A DNA stretch of 38,602 nucleotides from Clostridia bacterium. Its GTDB lineage: Bacteria; Bacillota; Clostridia; Christensenellales; Christensenellaceae. Shown piece by piece: positions 32,081 through 38,602 of the stretch (positions within the stretch are counted from its first letter, which is position 1; each line of letters starts with the position of its first letter). A model generated the notes under the pieces. The model saw nothing but the letters and a program-made list of their open reading frames with translations, ran no database searches and was not told the DNA's origin. Location of the stretch: the NCBI GenBank assembly GCA_014805015.1, contig JAAUYQ010000036.1, positions 1 through 38,602 of the forward strand, read 5' to 3'. The position numbers and the translations under genes were made by a program.

Positions 32081-33337
32081 ATGAATAATTACCCACTGAA
32101 CAGCCGTCCAGACCCGCAGCAGACGGGCAGAACACAGCCGGCGCCTTGGCGGCCGAAGAAACGGAAAAAACATACTGGAGCGATTATTGGAGCCGCCTGC
32201 GCGGGTGTCGCCGCGGGCGTGCTGGTGATGAGCCTGTGGGCGCTGCCGTCCATGAAGCAGCAGCCGGCTGCGGCGCCGGAAGTGACGGTCAGCAGTGCTC
32301 CCGCGCCGGAAGAGACGCCCGCTGCGACGCAGATTGAGGGCGGTGCCGGCATCAGCATAACGAACCCCAACAACCCGGTACCGGAGATTGCGGAAACAGC
32401 CGGGAAGAGTGTGGTGAGTGTTCAGATATATAACCGTGCCTATGTGTCCGGTCAGCAGCCGATTGACCAGGCAGTGGGTGCCGGATCCGGTTTTGTCATC
32501 TCCGACGATGGTCTGATCATGACCAACCACCATGTGGTGGAAGGCGGAAACCGCATCCAGGTAGTCACGGCAGACGGCAAGGAATACGAGGCGGAAGTGG
32601 TCGGGTCGGACCCGAATACCGAAGTGGCACTGCTGCGCGTGCAGGGCCTGGATCTGCCGGCGCTGCCGCTCGGCAACAGTGACGAGGCCCGCACCGGCGA
32701 GATGGTGATTGCGGTCGGTAACCCGATCAATGAGTCACTGAATGGTACGGTGACGGTCGGCTATCTGAGCGGCGTCGGCCGGGAGATGGATCTCAATGAT
32801 ACCGGTGTGACAGTGCCGATGCTGCAGACAGATGCAGCCATCAACCCCGGCAACAGCGGTGGTCCGCTCCTGAACAGCAATGGGGAAGTCATCGGCATCA
32901 CGACCATGAAAACGGTGTTTGCCGGCGTCAGTGACAGCGGCAACGCGATCGCTGCCGAAGGCATTGGCTACGCGGTGCCGATTACGACGGCAATGAATAT
33001 TGCCAATCAGATTCTCGAAACAGGAAGTGTGCCTATGCCGGTCCGGCCCGGTATCGGCTTTACATACCGCCCGGTAGATGCGCAGGATGCGCAGATGTGG
33101 GGAGTGCCCCAGGGCATTATGATTGCGGGCGTTGCGTCCGGCAGTCCGGCAGACAGAGCGGGTCTCCGCGAACAGGATGTGATTGTGTCCCTCGACGGAG
33201 TGGATCTGACAGGCGGTGCGGAGGTACCGACCTTCGAATCGAAGAATGTCGGAGATGTGGTCAGTGCAGTTGTGTGGCGCAGCGGCCGCACATATGATGT
33301 CGAATTTGTTCTCGCCGATCTGAACAGTCTGGAGTAA
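32081..33337 (+). CDS. HtrA/DegP-like serine protease with PDZ domain
   Basis: A 418-residue protein: Lys/Arg-rich cytoplasmic N-terminus, one membrane segment (about 31-49), a Pro/Ala linker, a trypsin-like protease domain (about 100-310) and a C-terminal PDZ domain (about 320-410, GIMIAGVASGSPADRAGLRE). The nucleophile is S259 in NPGNSGGPLL and the base H151 in TNHHVVEG. At the Asp position of the triad (DPxxDxALL in homologues) the sequence reads DPNTEVALL, giving E181. Members degrade or refold misfolded exported proteins at the cell surface. GGAGGAATGCG precedes ATG 32081. Transcription probably starts near the weak TAGAAT at 32022-32027. Confidence 0.92.
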   Translation: MNNYPLNSRPDPQQTGRTQPAPWRPKKRKKHTGAIIGAACAGVAAGVLVMSLWALPSMKQQPAAAPEVTVSSAPAPEETPAATQIEGGAGISITNPNNPVPEIAETAGKSVVSVQIYNRAYVSGQQPIDQAVGAGSGFVISDDGLIMTNHHVVEGGNRIQVVTADGKEYEAEVVGSDPNTEVALLRVQGLDLPALPLGNSDEARTGEMVIAVGNPINESLNGTVTVGYLSGVGREMDLNDTGVTVPMLQTDAAINPGNSGGPLLNSNGEVIGITTMKTVFAGVSDSGNAIAAEGIGYAVPITTAMNIANQILETGSVPMPVRPGIGFTYRPVDAQDAQMWGVPQGIMIAGVASGSPADRAGLREQDVIVSLDGVDLTGGAEVPTFESKNVGDVVSAVVWRSGRTYDVEFVLADLNSLE

Positions 33338-33347
33338 CAGCGGGAGA

Positions 33348-33378
33348 AAAAAAGGAAAGCGCAGGCTTTCCTTTTTTC
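33348..33378. terminator. Terminator after the HtrA-like gene
   Basis: AAAAAGGAAAGC (33349-33360) and GCTTTCCTTTTT (33365-33376) form a 12-bp stem with a GCAG loop and a T run, symmetrical enough to act in both directions. Confidence 0.92.
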
Positions 33379-33389
33379 CGTTCAGCGGC

Positions 33390-33400
33390 TGTGATAAACT
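33390..33400 (+). promoter_or_regulatory. Possible extended -10 element just before the desulfurase gene
   Basis: TGTGATAAACT offers a TG-N-GATAAA extended -10 or a TAAACT hexamer. Initiation would fall at about 33405-33408, on or next to the ATG, implying a leaderless transcript. No good -35 is visible. Confidence 0.4.
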
Positions 33401-33407
33401 AACGCCC

Positions 33408-34547
33408 ATGCGACCGATTTATCTGGACAATGCCGCGACAACGCAGCCGCTCGCGTCGATTGCGGATTTGTATAAGGAGTACGCAGGCAGTCTGTGGCAG
33501 AACCCGTCTGCACTCTACCGGGAGGCGGGAGAGGTCCGCCGGCGGGTAGAGGAGGTGCGGCGGCTTCTGAGCGATTCCTTTGGTTCTCCCAGGCATCGCT
33601 GCCTGTTTACGAGCGGCGGGACGGAGGGCGCCGCCGCAGTGATCCGGGAAGGGGTTTCACGCCGGCGGGGCGGCAGCTACGTCTGTGCCGGTTTTGAGCA
33701 TCCCTGTGTGGAGGAATCCTTCCTGGCGCTGCGATCAGGCGGGGCTGTGGTCCGCTTCGCGCCGGCAGAAAGGGGCGGCCAGACCGATCCGGAGGCGCTC
33801 CTGGAGCTGGTGGACGAAAGCACACTGCTTGTGAGCTGCATGCACGTAAACAATGAGACCGGCGCCCTGAACGACGTGGAAGCGATCGCGGCAGCCGTCA
33901 AACGGAAAAATCCGCGCACACTGGTGCACGTGGACGGCGTGCAGGCTTTTTTGCGTGAACCGCTTGAAGATGCTTCACAGATTGACTACTACACGGTGAG
34001 TGCCCACAAAGTGCATGCGCTGAAGGGAACCGGTGCGCTTTTTTACCGGACCGGCACACCGCTGAAACCGCTGCTGCACGGCGGGGGACAGGAGATGAAC
34101 CTGCGCTCTGGCACAGAGAATACGCTGGGCATCCTGGCTCTGGGAGAGGCAGCGATGTTCTTCCAGGAGAAGGGCGCGGATGTCCGCCGGCGCCTTACCC
34201 ATCTTCATGCACTTCTGACGTCGCACTTTATGGAGATGCCGGACGCTTCCGTGCTGACGCCGCCTAAGCACTGCAGCCATATTCTGTGCGTCACTTTTCC
34301 AGGTCTGCGCGGCGAAACGCTCCTGCACATGCTTGAAGAGGACGGCATCACGGTCTCGACGGGTTCGGCGTGTTCTTCGCGTAAAGGCAGGACGCGGATG
34401 GAAAAGGCCCTGGGCGTTTCCCGGGAGGAGGCGCTCGGTGCGATCCGCATCAGTCTCGGGGCGTTCTCTACAGAAGAGGAAGCAGAACGCCTGATCGATG
34501 CGGTGCGCACCAGGGCCGCTCAGCTGCGCGACACGATAGGGAGATGA
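33408..34547 (+). CDS. Cysteine desulfurase (IscS/NifZ type) paired with ThiI
   Basis: A 379-residue PLP enzyme. It begins IYLDNAATTQP, carries MHVNNETGAL, the PLP-binding K201 in SAHKVHALKG and the sulfur-accepting C322 in STGSACSSRKG. The enzyme removes sulfur from cysteine as a persulfide. Adjacency to thiI (stop and start one base apart) matches the NifZ-ThiI arrangement known from Bacillus, where the persulfide is passed to ThiI for 4-thiouridine at tRNA position 8. No Shine-Dalgarno precedes ATG 33408 (AACTAACGCCC), pointing to leaderless translation. Confidence 0.94.
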   Translation: MRPIYLDNAATTQPLASIADLYKEYAGSLWQNPSALYREAGEVRRRVEEVRRLLSDSFGSPRHRCLFTSGGTEGAAAVIREGVSRRRGGSYVCAGFEHPCVEESFLALRSGGAVVRFAPAERGGQTDPEALLELVDESTLLVSCMHVNNETGALNDVEAIAAAVKRKNPRTLVHVDGVQAFLREPLEDASQIDYYTVSAHKVHALKGTGALFYRTGTPLKPLLHGGGQEMNLRSGTENTLGILALGEAAMFFQEKGADVRRRLTHLHALLTSHFMEMPDASVLTPPKHCSHILCVTFPGLRGETLLHMLEEDGITVSTGSACSSRKGRTRMEKALGVSREEALGAIRISLGAFSTEEEAERLIDAVRTRAAQLRDTIGR

Positions 34548-34548
34548 C

Positions 34549-35727
34549 ATGGTTTTACTGCTTCGCTATGGAGAAATTCACCTGAAAGGGCTTAACCGTC
34601 CACATTTTGAAAAACTGCTGCGCGATGCTGTGCGGCGTGCCCTGACGCCGTACCCGCAGGCAAAAGTCAGCCGGGGCACCGGGCGCTTCTATGTGACCGG
34701 GCTCGAAGACAGTGAGCTGCCCGGTGCAGAAGCAGCGCTGCGCCGGGTGTTCGGCCTGCACTCCTTTTCGGAAGCGGTGGAGACGGAGAAGACGGACGAT
34801 CTGCTGCCGCTCAAAGAAGCGCTTGCAGAGATGGCCCGCGAGTGGATGCGCCGGGAGGGCCGGGAGACAGCCACATTCAAGGTGGAGACGAAGCGGGCAG
34901 ACAAGCGCTTTCCCGCCACCTCAATGCAGATTTCGGCTGATATAGGCGGCTATGTCCTGGAGCATGTGCCGGGAATGACGGTTGACGTGCATGATCCTGA
35001 TCTGCGGCTGTATGCGGAGGTTCGGGAAAAGTGCTACGGCTATACCGGGATCATCCCCGGTGCTGGCGGGCTGCCGCCCCGCAGCAGCGGCCGGGCGATG
35101 CTGCTCCTGTCCGGCGGCATCGACAGTCCGGCTGCCGGCTATCTGATTGCCAAACGCGGCGTCGAGCTCCACGCAGTGCATTTTCACAGTTTCCCGTTCA
35201 CTAGTGAGCAGGCTCGGCAGAAAGTGGTTGACCTGGCGCGGATTCTGAGCAGCATGACAGGACCGATCACGCTCAATGTGGTGCCGTTCACGGAGATTCA
35301 GACGAAGATTCACACAGACTGCCCGCCGGAGATGATGGTGCTGATTATGCGGCGCTTTATGATGCGGATCGCAGCTGCGCTGGCCGGAGCCCAGGAGTGT
35401 GCCGCCCTGGTGACGGGGGAGAGTATAGGGCAGGTGGCGAGCCAGACACTGGCAAGCCTGCGGGTCACCGACTGCGTAGCCGACATGCCAGTGTTCCGGC
35501 CGCTGATCGGCTTTGACAAGCTGGATATCATTGCCCTGGCCGAGAGCATCGGCACGTATGAGACGTCTATCCTGCCCTACGAGGACTGCTGCACCGTGTT
35601 CGTGCCGAAGCATCCGCTGACCAACCCGCATGAGGACCGGATTGCGAAGGCTGAGAGCGTGCTGCCAATAGATGAACTGGTGCAAAAGGCGGTTGCGGGG
35701 ACAGAGACGTTCCGTGTCACTCCCTGA
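34549..35727 (+). CDS. thiI: tRNA 4-thiouridine synthase ThiI, short form without rhodanese domain
   Basis: A 392-residue protein. It starts LLLRYGEIHLKGLNRPHFE, has a THUMP RNA-binding domain (about 60-165) and a PP-loop ATPase with LLLSGGIDSPAAGYL (S188-S193) that adenylates tRNA U8. A conserved cysteine pair C347-C348 lies in EDCCTVFVPKHP, matching the persulfide-accepting site. It ends without the C-terminal rhodanese domain of the E. coli enzyme, as in Bacillus, so the partner desulfurase must deliver sulfur directly. GGGAG precedes the ATG. It acts in the cytosol and depends on the upstream gene. Confidence 0.95.
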   Translation: MVLLLRYGEIHLKGLNRPHFEKLLRDAVRRALTPYPQAKVSRGTGRFYVTGLEDSELPGAEAALRRVFGLHSFSEAVETEKTDDLLPLKEALAEMAREWMRREGRETATFKVETKRADKRFPATSMQISADIGGYVLEHVPGMTVDVHDPDLRLYAEVREKCYGYTGIIPGAGGLPPRSSGRAMLLLSGGIDSPAAGYLIAKRGVELHAVHFHSFPFTSEQARQKVVDLARILSSMTGPITLNVVPFTEIQTKIHTDCPPEMMVLIMRRFMMRIAAALAGAQECAALVTGESIGQVASQTLASLRVTDCVADMPVFRPLIGFDKLDIIALAESIGTYETSILPYEDCCTVFVPKHPLTNPHEDRIAKAESVLPIDELVQKAVAGTETFRVTP

Positions 35728-35794
35728 CTGCAGTACTGAAGAACCGGCCGGAGCAGCGGGAGGCGCCCGGCCTGACAACAGGAGGTTTAGAAAC

Positions 35795-37081
35795 ATGCGA
35801 AAGGCAAGATCCACCGTCATCCTGATTGCGGCGGTGCTGTTCCTGATCACGGCCGCAGCCGGCTGTGCAGCCGACGTGGAGACGCAGGCAGACACTCCGC
35901 AGGTCAGTGCGGAGGCAGCGGAGGCAGCGGAAGCGACTTCCACGCCGACACCGGAGCCAGTTCCGGAGAGCAGCGTCATCCGTCCCGATGATCCGTCAGC
36001 AGAGGAGATCGCAGTGACAGTTGCCCAGACGGGCAGTGACGCGCTGATTCAGGCTGCGCAGGCCGGGGGACCTGTCCGTGTCGGACTGTCCGTTCCATCC
36101 CTGGCAGATCCGTACTATGCCCAGGTCCGTGACGGCGTGCAGGCAGCCTGCGATGAGCATGGCTATGAGCTGGTTGTGACCGATGCAACAGAGGATGCGG
36201 CCAAGCAGGCACAGGATCTGGCCACTTTTGCCCTGGAAGGGACAACGGCAGTCATTGCAAGTCCAGTGGATCAGGCCGCACTCGAGGATGCTGCCGCGGC
36301 ACTTAACCAGGCAGGGACGATCCTTGTTTCGTTCGGAACGCAGAGCCAGGATCTTGACGCGCCGCGTTTCAGCGGCAAACAGGTGCCCGGAGCGAACTCT
36401 GTCTATGTTATGCGGGAGTACGATTATGGAACGTCGCTTGGGAAGAATGCAGCCACCTGGATCCGGGAAAAGCTGGGCGATACCGGAAACGTGCTCATCC
36501 TGACCGATGACACCAGCCTGCCGTCCTACACGCGTGCGAACGGTATGATGGATGCCATCATGTCGACGAGCAGCGATTCATTTATTATTGACCGTGTGAC
36601 GGCGACAGACCGCGAGAGCGGCAGGGAAGCTGTCGCGGAAAAACTGGCTGTGATGCCGGAGATCAATGTAATCCTGGCCACGACAGACGCGGCTGCCCTC
36701 GGTGCGCAGGACGCTGTGCGGGAGGCAGGCCTGCCGCAGGAAACGCTTGATACAATCTACATCGGCGGCTCCGGTGGATCCACAGACGCCAGGGCCGATA
36801 TGGCCAGCGGTGAAAGTCTTATCCGGGCGACCGTGAACCTGGCGCCGCAGCAGGTGGGTATCAACTGTGTAAATGCGATTGCTAACATCATCGCCGGCGG
36901 CAGCATGCCGGTCAAGGATGCAGTCATGATTGCCTACTGGACACCAATGGCCGTCACGCAGGAGTCGCTGACAGCGGACAGCGCGGCAGCGGACGCTGCT
37001 GCGGCCGAGCCTGCAGAAGGTGCGGCGCCAGCGGAAGAAGCAGCAGCGGCATCCGATGCTGCAGCTATCCCGGCATCCTGA
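35795..37081 (+). CDS. Orphan sugar-type (ribose/xylose-like) substrate-binding lipoprotein
   Basis: A 428-residue lipoprotein: MRKARSTVILIAAVLFLITAAAG then the lipidated Cys, a Glu/Ala/Pro-rich linker of about 65 residues and a type I periplasmic binding domain (Peripla_BP_4). Blocks include VGLSVPSLADPYYAQVRDGV, ASPVDQAALEDAAAAL, TRANGMMDAIM and NVILATTDAAALGAQDAV, as in ribose- and autoinducer-binding proteins. The C-terminus is an Ala/Glu-rich tail of about 40 residues. No permease or ATPase lies beside it. AGGAGG (35780-35785) fixes ATG 35795; the open frame back to 35672 is inside thiI. Confidence 0.92.
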   Translation: MRKARSTVILIAAVLFLITAAAGCAADVETQADTPQVSAEAAEAAEATSTPTPEPVPESSVIRPDDPSAEEIAVTVAQTGSDALIQAAQAGGPVRVGLSVPSLADPYYAQVRDGVQAACDEHGYELVVTDATEDAAKQAQDLATFALEGTTAVIASPVDQAALEDAAAALNQAGTILVSFGTQSQDLDAPRFSGKQVPGANSVYVMREYDYGTSLGKNAATWIREKLGDTGNVLILTDDTSLPSYTRANGMMDAIMSTSSDSFIIDRVTATDRESGREAVAEKLAVMPEINVILATTDAAALGAQDAVREAGLPQETLDTIYIGGSGGSTDARADMASGESLIRATVNLAPQQVGINCVNAIANIIAGGSMPVKDAVMIAYWTPMAVTQESLTADSAAADAAAAEPAEGAAPAEEAAAASDAAAIPAS

Positions 37082-37110
37082 GGCCTGACAGAAACAGAAT
37101 ACGACAAAAG

Positions 37111-37142
37111 CAGCCAGACCTGTGGAGGATCTGGCTGTTTTT
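37111..37142 (+). terminator. Terminator after the binding lipoprotein
   Basis: CAGCCAGA (37111-37118) pairs with TCTGGCTG (37130-37137), followed by five Ts. Confidence 0.88.
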
Positions 37143-37169
37143 GACTCTCATCCGCGCCGCTGAAATAGC

Positions 37170-37246
37170 GGGAGCTCAGAGGCGGGATCCAGTGGGGAAC
37201 AGACTGGAGTTCAGGCAGACTGGGAGCTCGGAAGCGGGATCCTGTG
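37170..37246. repeat. 52-bp-period direct repeat
   Basis: GGGAGCTC-N4-GCGGGATCC-N-GTG occurs twice, starting at 37170 and 37222. AGACTGG is also doubled (37201-37207 and 37217-37223). No gene is seen in this stretch. It may be a decayed repeat unit or a set of protein-binding sites. Confidence 0.6.
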
Positions 37247-37276
37247 CGCGGACCGGCGTTCGGGCATGGGCACGGG

Positions 37277-37388
37277 CTAGTGCTCAGTCCGCAACGAATT
37301 CAGACTGTCGTGGTTCCGAAAATTTAGCTCAACAGACGACATGGAACGCTCCATGGACGTACCAAATCTGTACGGCACTGAGCACTAG
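37277..37388. repeat. 112-bp element with 12-bp terminal inverted repeats
   Basis: CTAGTGCTCAGT (37277-37288) and ACTGAGCACTAG (37377-37388) are perfect inverted repeats 88 bases apart. Inside are the stems TGTCGT/ACGACA (37306-37311, 37336-37341) and ATGGA-ACGC-TCCAT (37341-37354). The interior is less GC-rich than its surroundings. The right arm supplies the stop codon of the PTS-like gene. It resembles a miniature inverted-repeat element or a large RNA hairpin. No flanking target duplication is obvious. Confidence 0.55.
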
Positions 37389-38470
37389 AGTTCGGGCAGA
37401 TCGAGATCGCGGGAGCGGATCCAGCCGGCACGGCGCAGGGGAATCGCGATCAGCACCGTCAGGACTGCCGGCAGGACAAACTGCACAAGCAGGATTTCCA
37501 GGAGGATCGCAGCAGGTGCTGTGTCGTCGGCCATCGCAGCCCAGGTGCCGAACTGGCCGACGAGCCCGGAGGTGCCCATGCCGGCGCCTGCCGGGGTGTT
37601 GCGCATGGCAAAAAGTGCGGCCGAGAGCGCGCCGCAGACGGCACCGGCAGCCGTGGGCGGAATCCAGACCTGCGGCCGCCGCAAAATGTTCGGAAACTGC
37701 AGCATGGATGTTCCCACGGCCTGGGCGACAAAACCGTTCCAGCCGGTTTCGCGGAAACTGAGAACAGCGAAGCCGATCATCTGGGCGCAGCAGCCGGCGC
37801 ACGCTGCCCCCGCGGCGATGCCGCTCAGGCCCATCATGATGCACAGGGCAGCACTGCTGATGGGCGCCGTAAGCGCCATACCCACCAGGGCGGCAACAAC
37901 TGCGCCCATCGGAACCGGTGCCAGAATCGCAGCATCGTTGATGAGGCGGCCGAGCCAGGTCATGAAGCTGCCCAGCGGCGGGCCGACAAGCGTCCCGATC
38001 AGGCAGCCCGAGATGATGGTGGCGAGGGGAGTAAGCAGGATGTCGATCGGGGTCCGGCCGGCAATCAGGCCGCCGATCTCGCAGGCGGCGATGCCGGAAG
38101 CAAAAGCACCGGCGGGTCCGCCCAGCGCATAACCGTATGCTCCGGCAGCGGCACAGGAAAACACAACCAGCGGCCGCGCATGCAGCCCGTAGGCAATGGC
38201 GACCCCGATGGCCGCTCCCACGACCGGCGAATCCGCACTGACCACGTCCGCAAACGGCTCAAGGAAGCCGAGCCCGGGAATCTGCCCCAATTGTGATATG
38301 ATAAGACCAATAATGAGGCTCGCGAAGAGTCCAAAGGCCATGGAGCCCATGCCATCTATGAACCAGCGTTGCAGCAGGTAGGTGACAAAGTTGCTGCTTG
38401 AGCTGCGCGCATAGCTTTCTGCAGGGCTCATGAATGTCTGTCTGCTCCTGTATCTTTGCCGATGTGGCAT
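37385..38470 (-). CDS. PTS IIC-like membrane protein (PTS_EIIC_2 type)
   Basis: A protein of about 361 residues with roughly ten hydrophobic segments rich in Gly/Ala, matching the PTS_EIIC_2 family: FIDGMGSMAFGLFASLIIG, IAYGLHARPLVVFSC, IDILLTPLATIISGCLIG and MLQFPNILRRPQVWIPPT. Proteins of this family often occur without IIA and IIB partners, as here, and their substrates are mostly unknown. The start at 38470 is chosen because GGGGAGG lies seven bases upstream on the minus strand; 38431 is an alternative with AGGAG at 13 bases. The stop codon lies inside the right arm of the inverted-repeat element. Confidence 0.85.
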   Translation of the reverse strand: MPHRQRYRSRQTFMSPAESYARSSSSNFVTYLLQRWFIDGMGSMAFGLFASLIIGLIISQLGQIPGLGFLEPFADVVSADSPVVGAAIGVAIAYGLHARPLVVFSCAAAGAYGYALGGPAGAFASGIAACEIGGLIAGRTPIDILLTPLATIISGCLIGTLVGPPLGSFMTWLGRLINDAAILAPVPMGAVVAALVGMALTAPISSAALCIMMGLSGIAAGAACAGCCAQMIGFAVLSFRETGWNGFVAQAVGTSMLQFPNILRRPQVWIPPTAAGAVCGALSAALFAMRNTPAGAGMGTSGLVGQFGTWAAMADDTAPAAILLEILLVQFVLPAVLTVLIAIPLRRAGWIRSRDLDLPEL

Positions 38471-38563
38471 CTGAAACCTCCCCGGGCGGCGCCCGTGCTG
38501 TTGCATTTTCCCTCTATGAGACGTGCCGGCAGCTGAAATTCCCGCACTTTGTCAAAAAAAGAC
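38471..38563 (-). promoter_or_regulatory. Upstream region of the PTS-like gene
   Basis: On the minus strand a consensus TTGACA lies at 38555-38550, but no matching -10 is found 16-18 bases on. A CGGGC-GCC-GCCCG hairpin directly precedes the Shine-Dalgarno and may limit translation. Confidence 0.3.
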
Positions 38564-38582
38564 AAAAAAAGGGCTGCTGCCC
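38564..38582 (-). terminator. Terminator-like hairpin of a gene beyond the right edge
   Basis: Read on the minus strand, GGGC-AGCA-GCCC is followed by seven Ts and, after GTC, seven more. The stem is short. It would end a minus-strand gene lying to the right of the window. Confidence 0.45.
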
Positions 38583-38602
38583 GAGGCGATCAGATCGTCT
38601 TC

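Noticed and set aside
36052..37081. Ala-rich C-terminus of the orphan binding protein as a separate domain
   Set aside because: It is low complexity with no motif; described as a tail only.

Overview
This 38.6-kb window is dense, GC-rich bacterial chromosome. The gene families point to a Gram-positive, low-GC-phylum lineage (Clostridia-like) with unusually high GC. The main clues are mutS2, the gdpP-rplI-dnaB order, an OmpR-family two-component pair beside a cell-wall hydrolase, many lipoproteins with short lipobox signals, a NifZ-type desulfurase next to a ThiI without a rhodanese domain, and AGGAGG ribosome binding sites. TTG starts are frequent (rhaB, the PHP gene, gdpP, the amino-acid permease). 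The lineage is inferred from gene content; no rRNA is present to settle it.

Layout. 1-4615: the 3' part of mutS2, a DUF523 protein, then a response regulator and histidine kinase, tightly spaced. 4616-8011: a secreted amidase/glucosaminidase autolysin with its own promoter, TGT-type direct repeats in front and a strong terminator. 8012-10409: a structured 280-bp intergenic stretch, then a Wzm/Wzt-type polysaccharide ABC exporter. 10498-13700: a lipoprotein aldo-keto reductase, a small P-loop kinase-like protein on the minus strand, and a large DUF4132-like protein. 13809-16286: a polar amino-acid ABC transporter (binding protein, internal terminator, permease, ATPase). 16308-16613: two tRNA genes, Arg(CCG) and Val(CAC), with promoter and terminator-like hairpin. 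16698-19790: a solitary HsdS-like specificity domain, a CheW protein interrupted by a zinc-binding CZB domain, a membrane-anchored endonuclease/exonuclease/phosphatase-family protein and a small membrane protein. 19982-22728: rhamnulokinase overlapping a PHP-domain protein. 22834-28838: gdpP, a 552-bp unexplained gap, rplI, dnaB, a GNAT acetyltransferase and an atypical RluA-like pseudouridine synthase, mostly overlapping or abutting. 28914-31884: a lipoprotein, fructose-bisphosphate aldolase (minus) and, divergently, GAPDH. 32081-33337: an HtrA-like protease. 33408-35727: cysteine desulfurase and ThiI, a likely s4U8 tRNA thiolation pair. 35795-38470: an orphan sugar-type binding lipoprotein, a repeat-rich gap with a 112-bp inverted-repeat element, and a PTS_EIIC_2-type membrane protein.

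Most genes are housekeeping and look intact. No phage, full insertion sequence, CRISPR array or defence island is visible. The points most worth a second look are the 552-bp gap before rplI together with the missing rplI ribosome binding site, the CheW-CZB-CheW insertion, the lipoprotein aldo-keto reductase, Asp-to-Glu in the HtrA triad, Arg-to-Val in the pseudouridine synthase motif, C33 in tRNA-Val, the direct repeats upstream of the autolysin, and the inverted-repeat element at 37277-37388.
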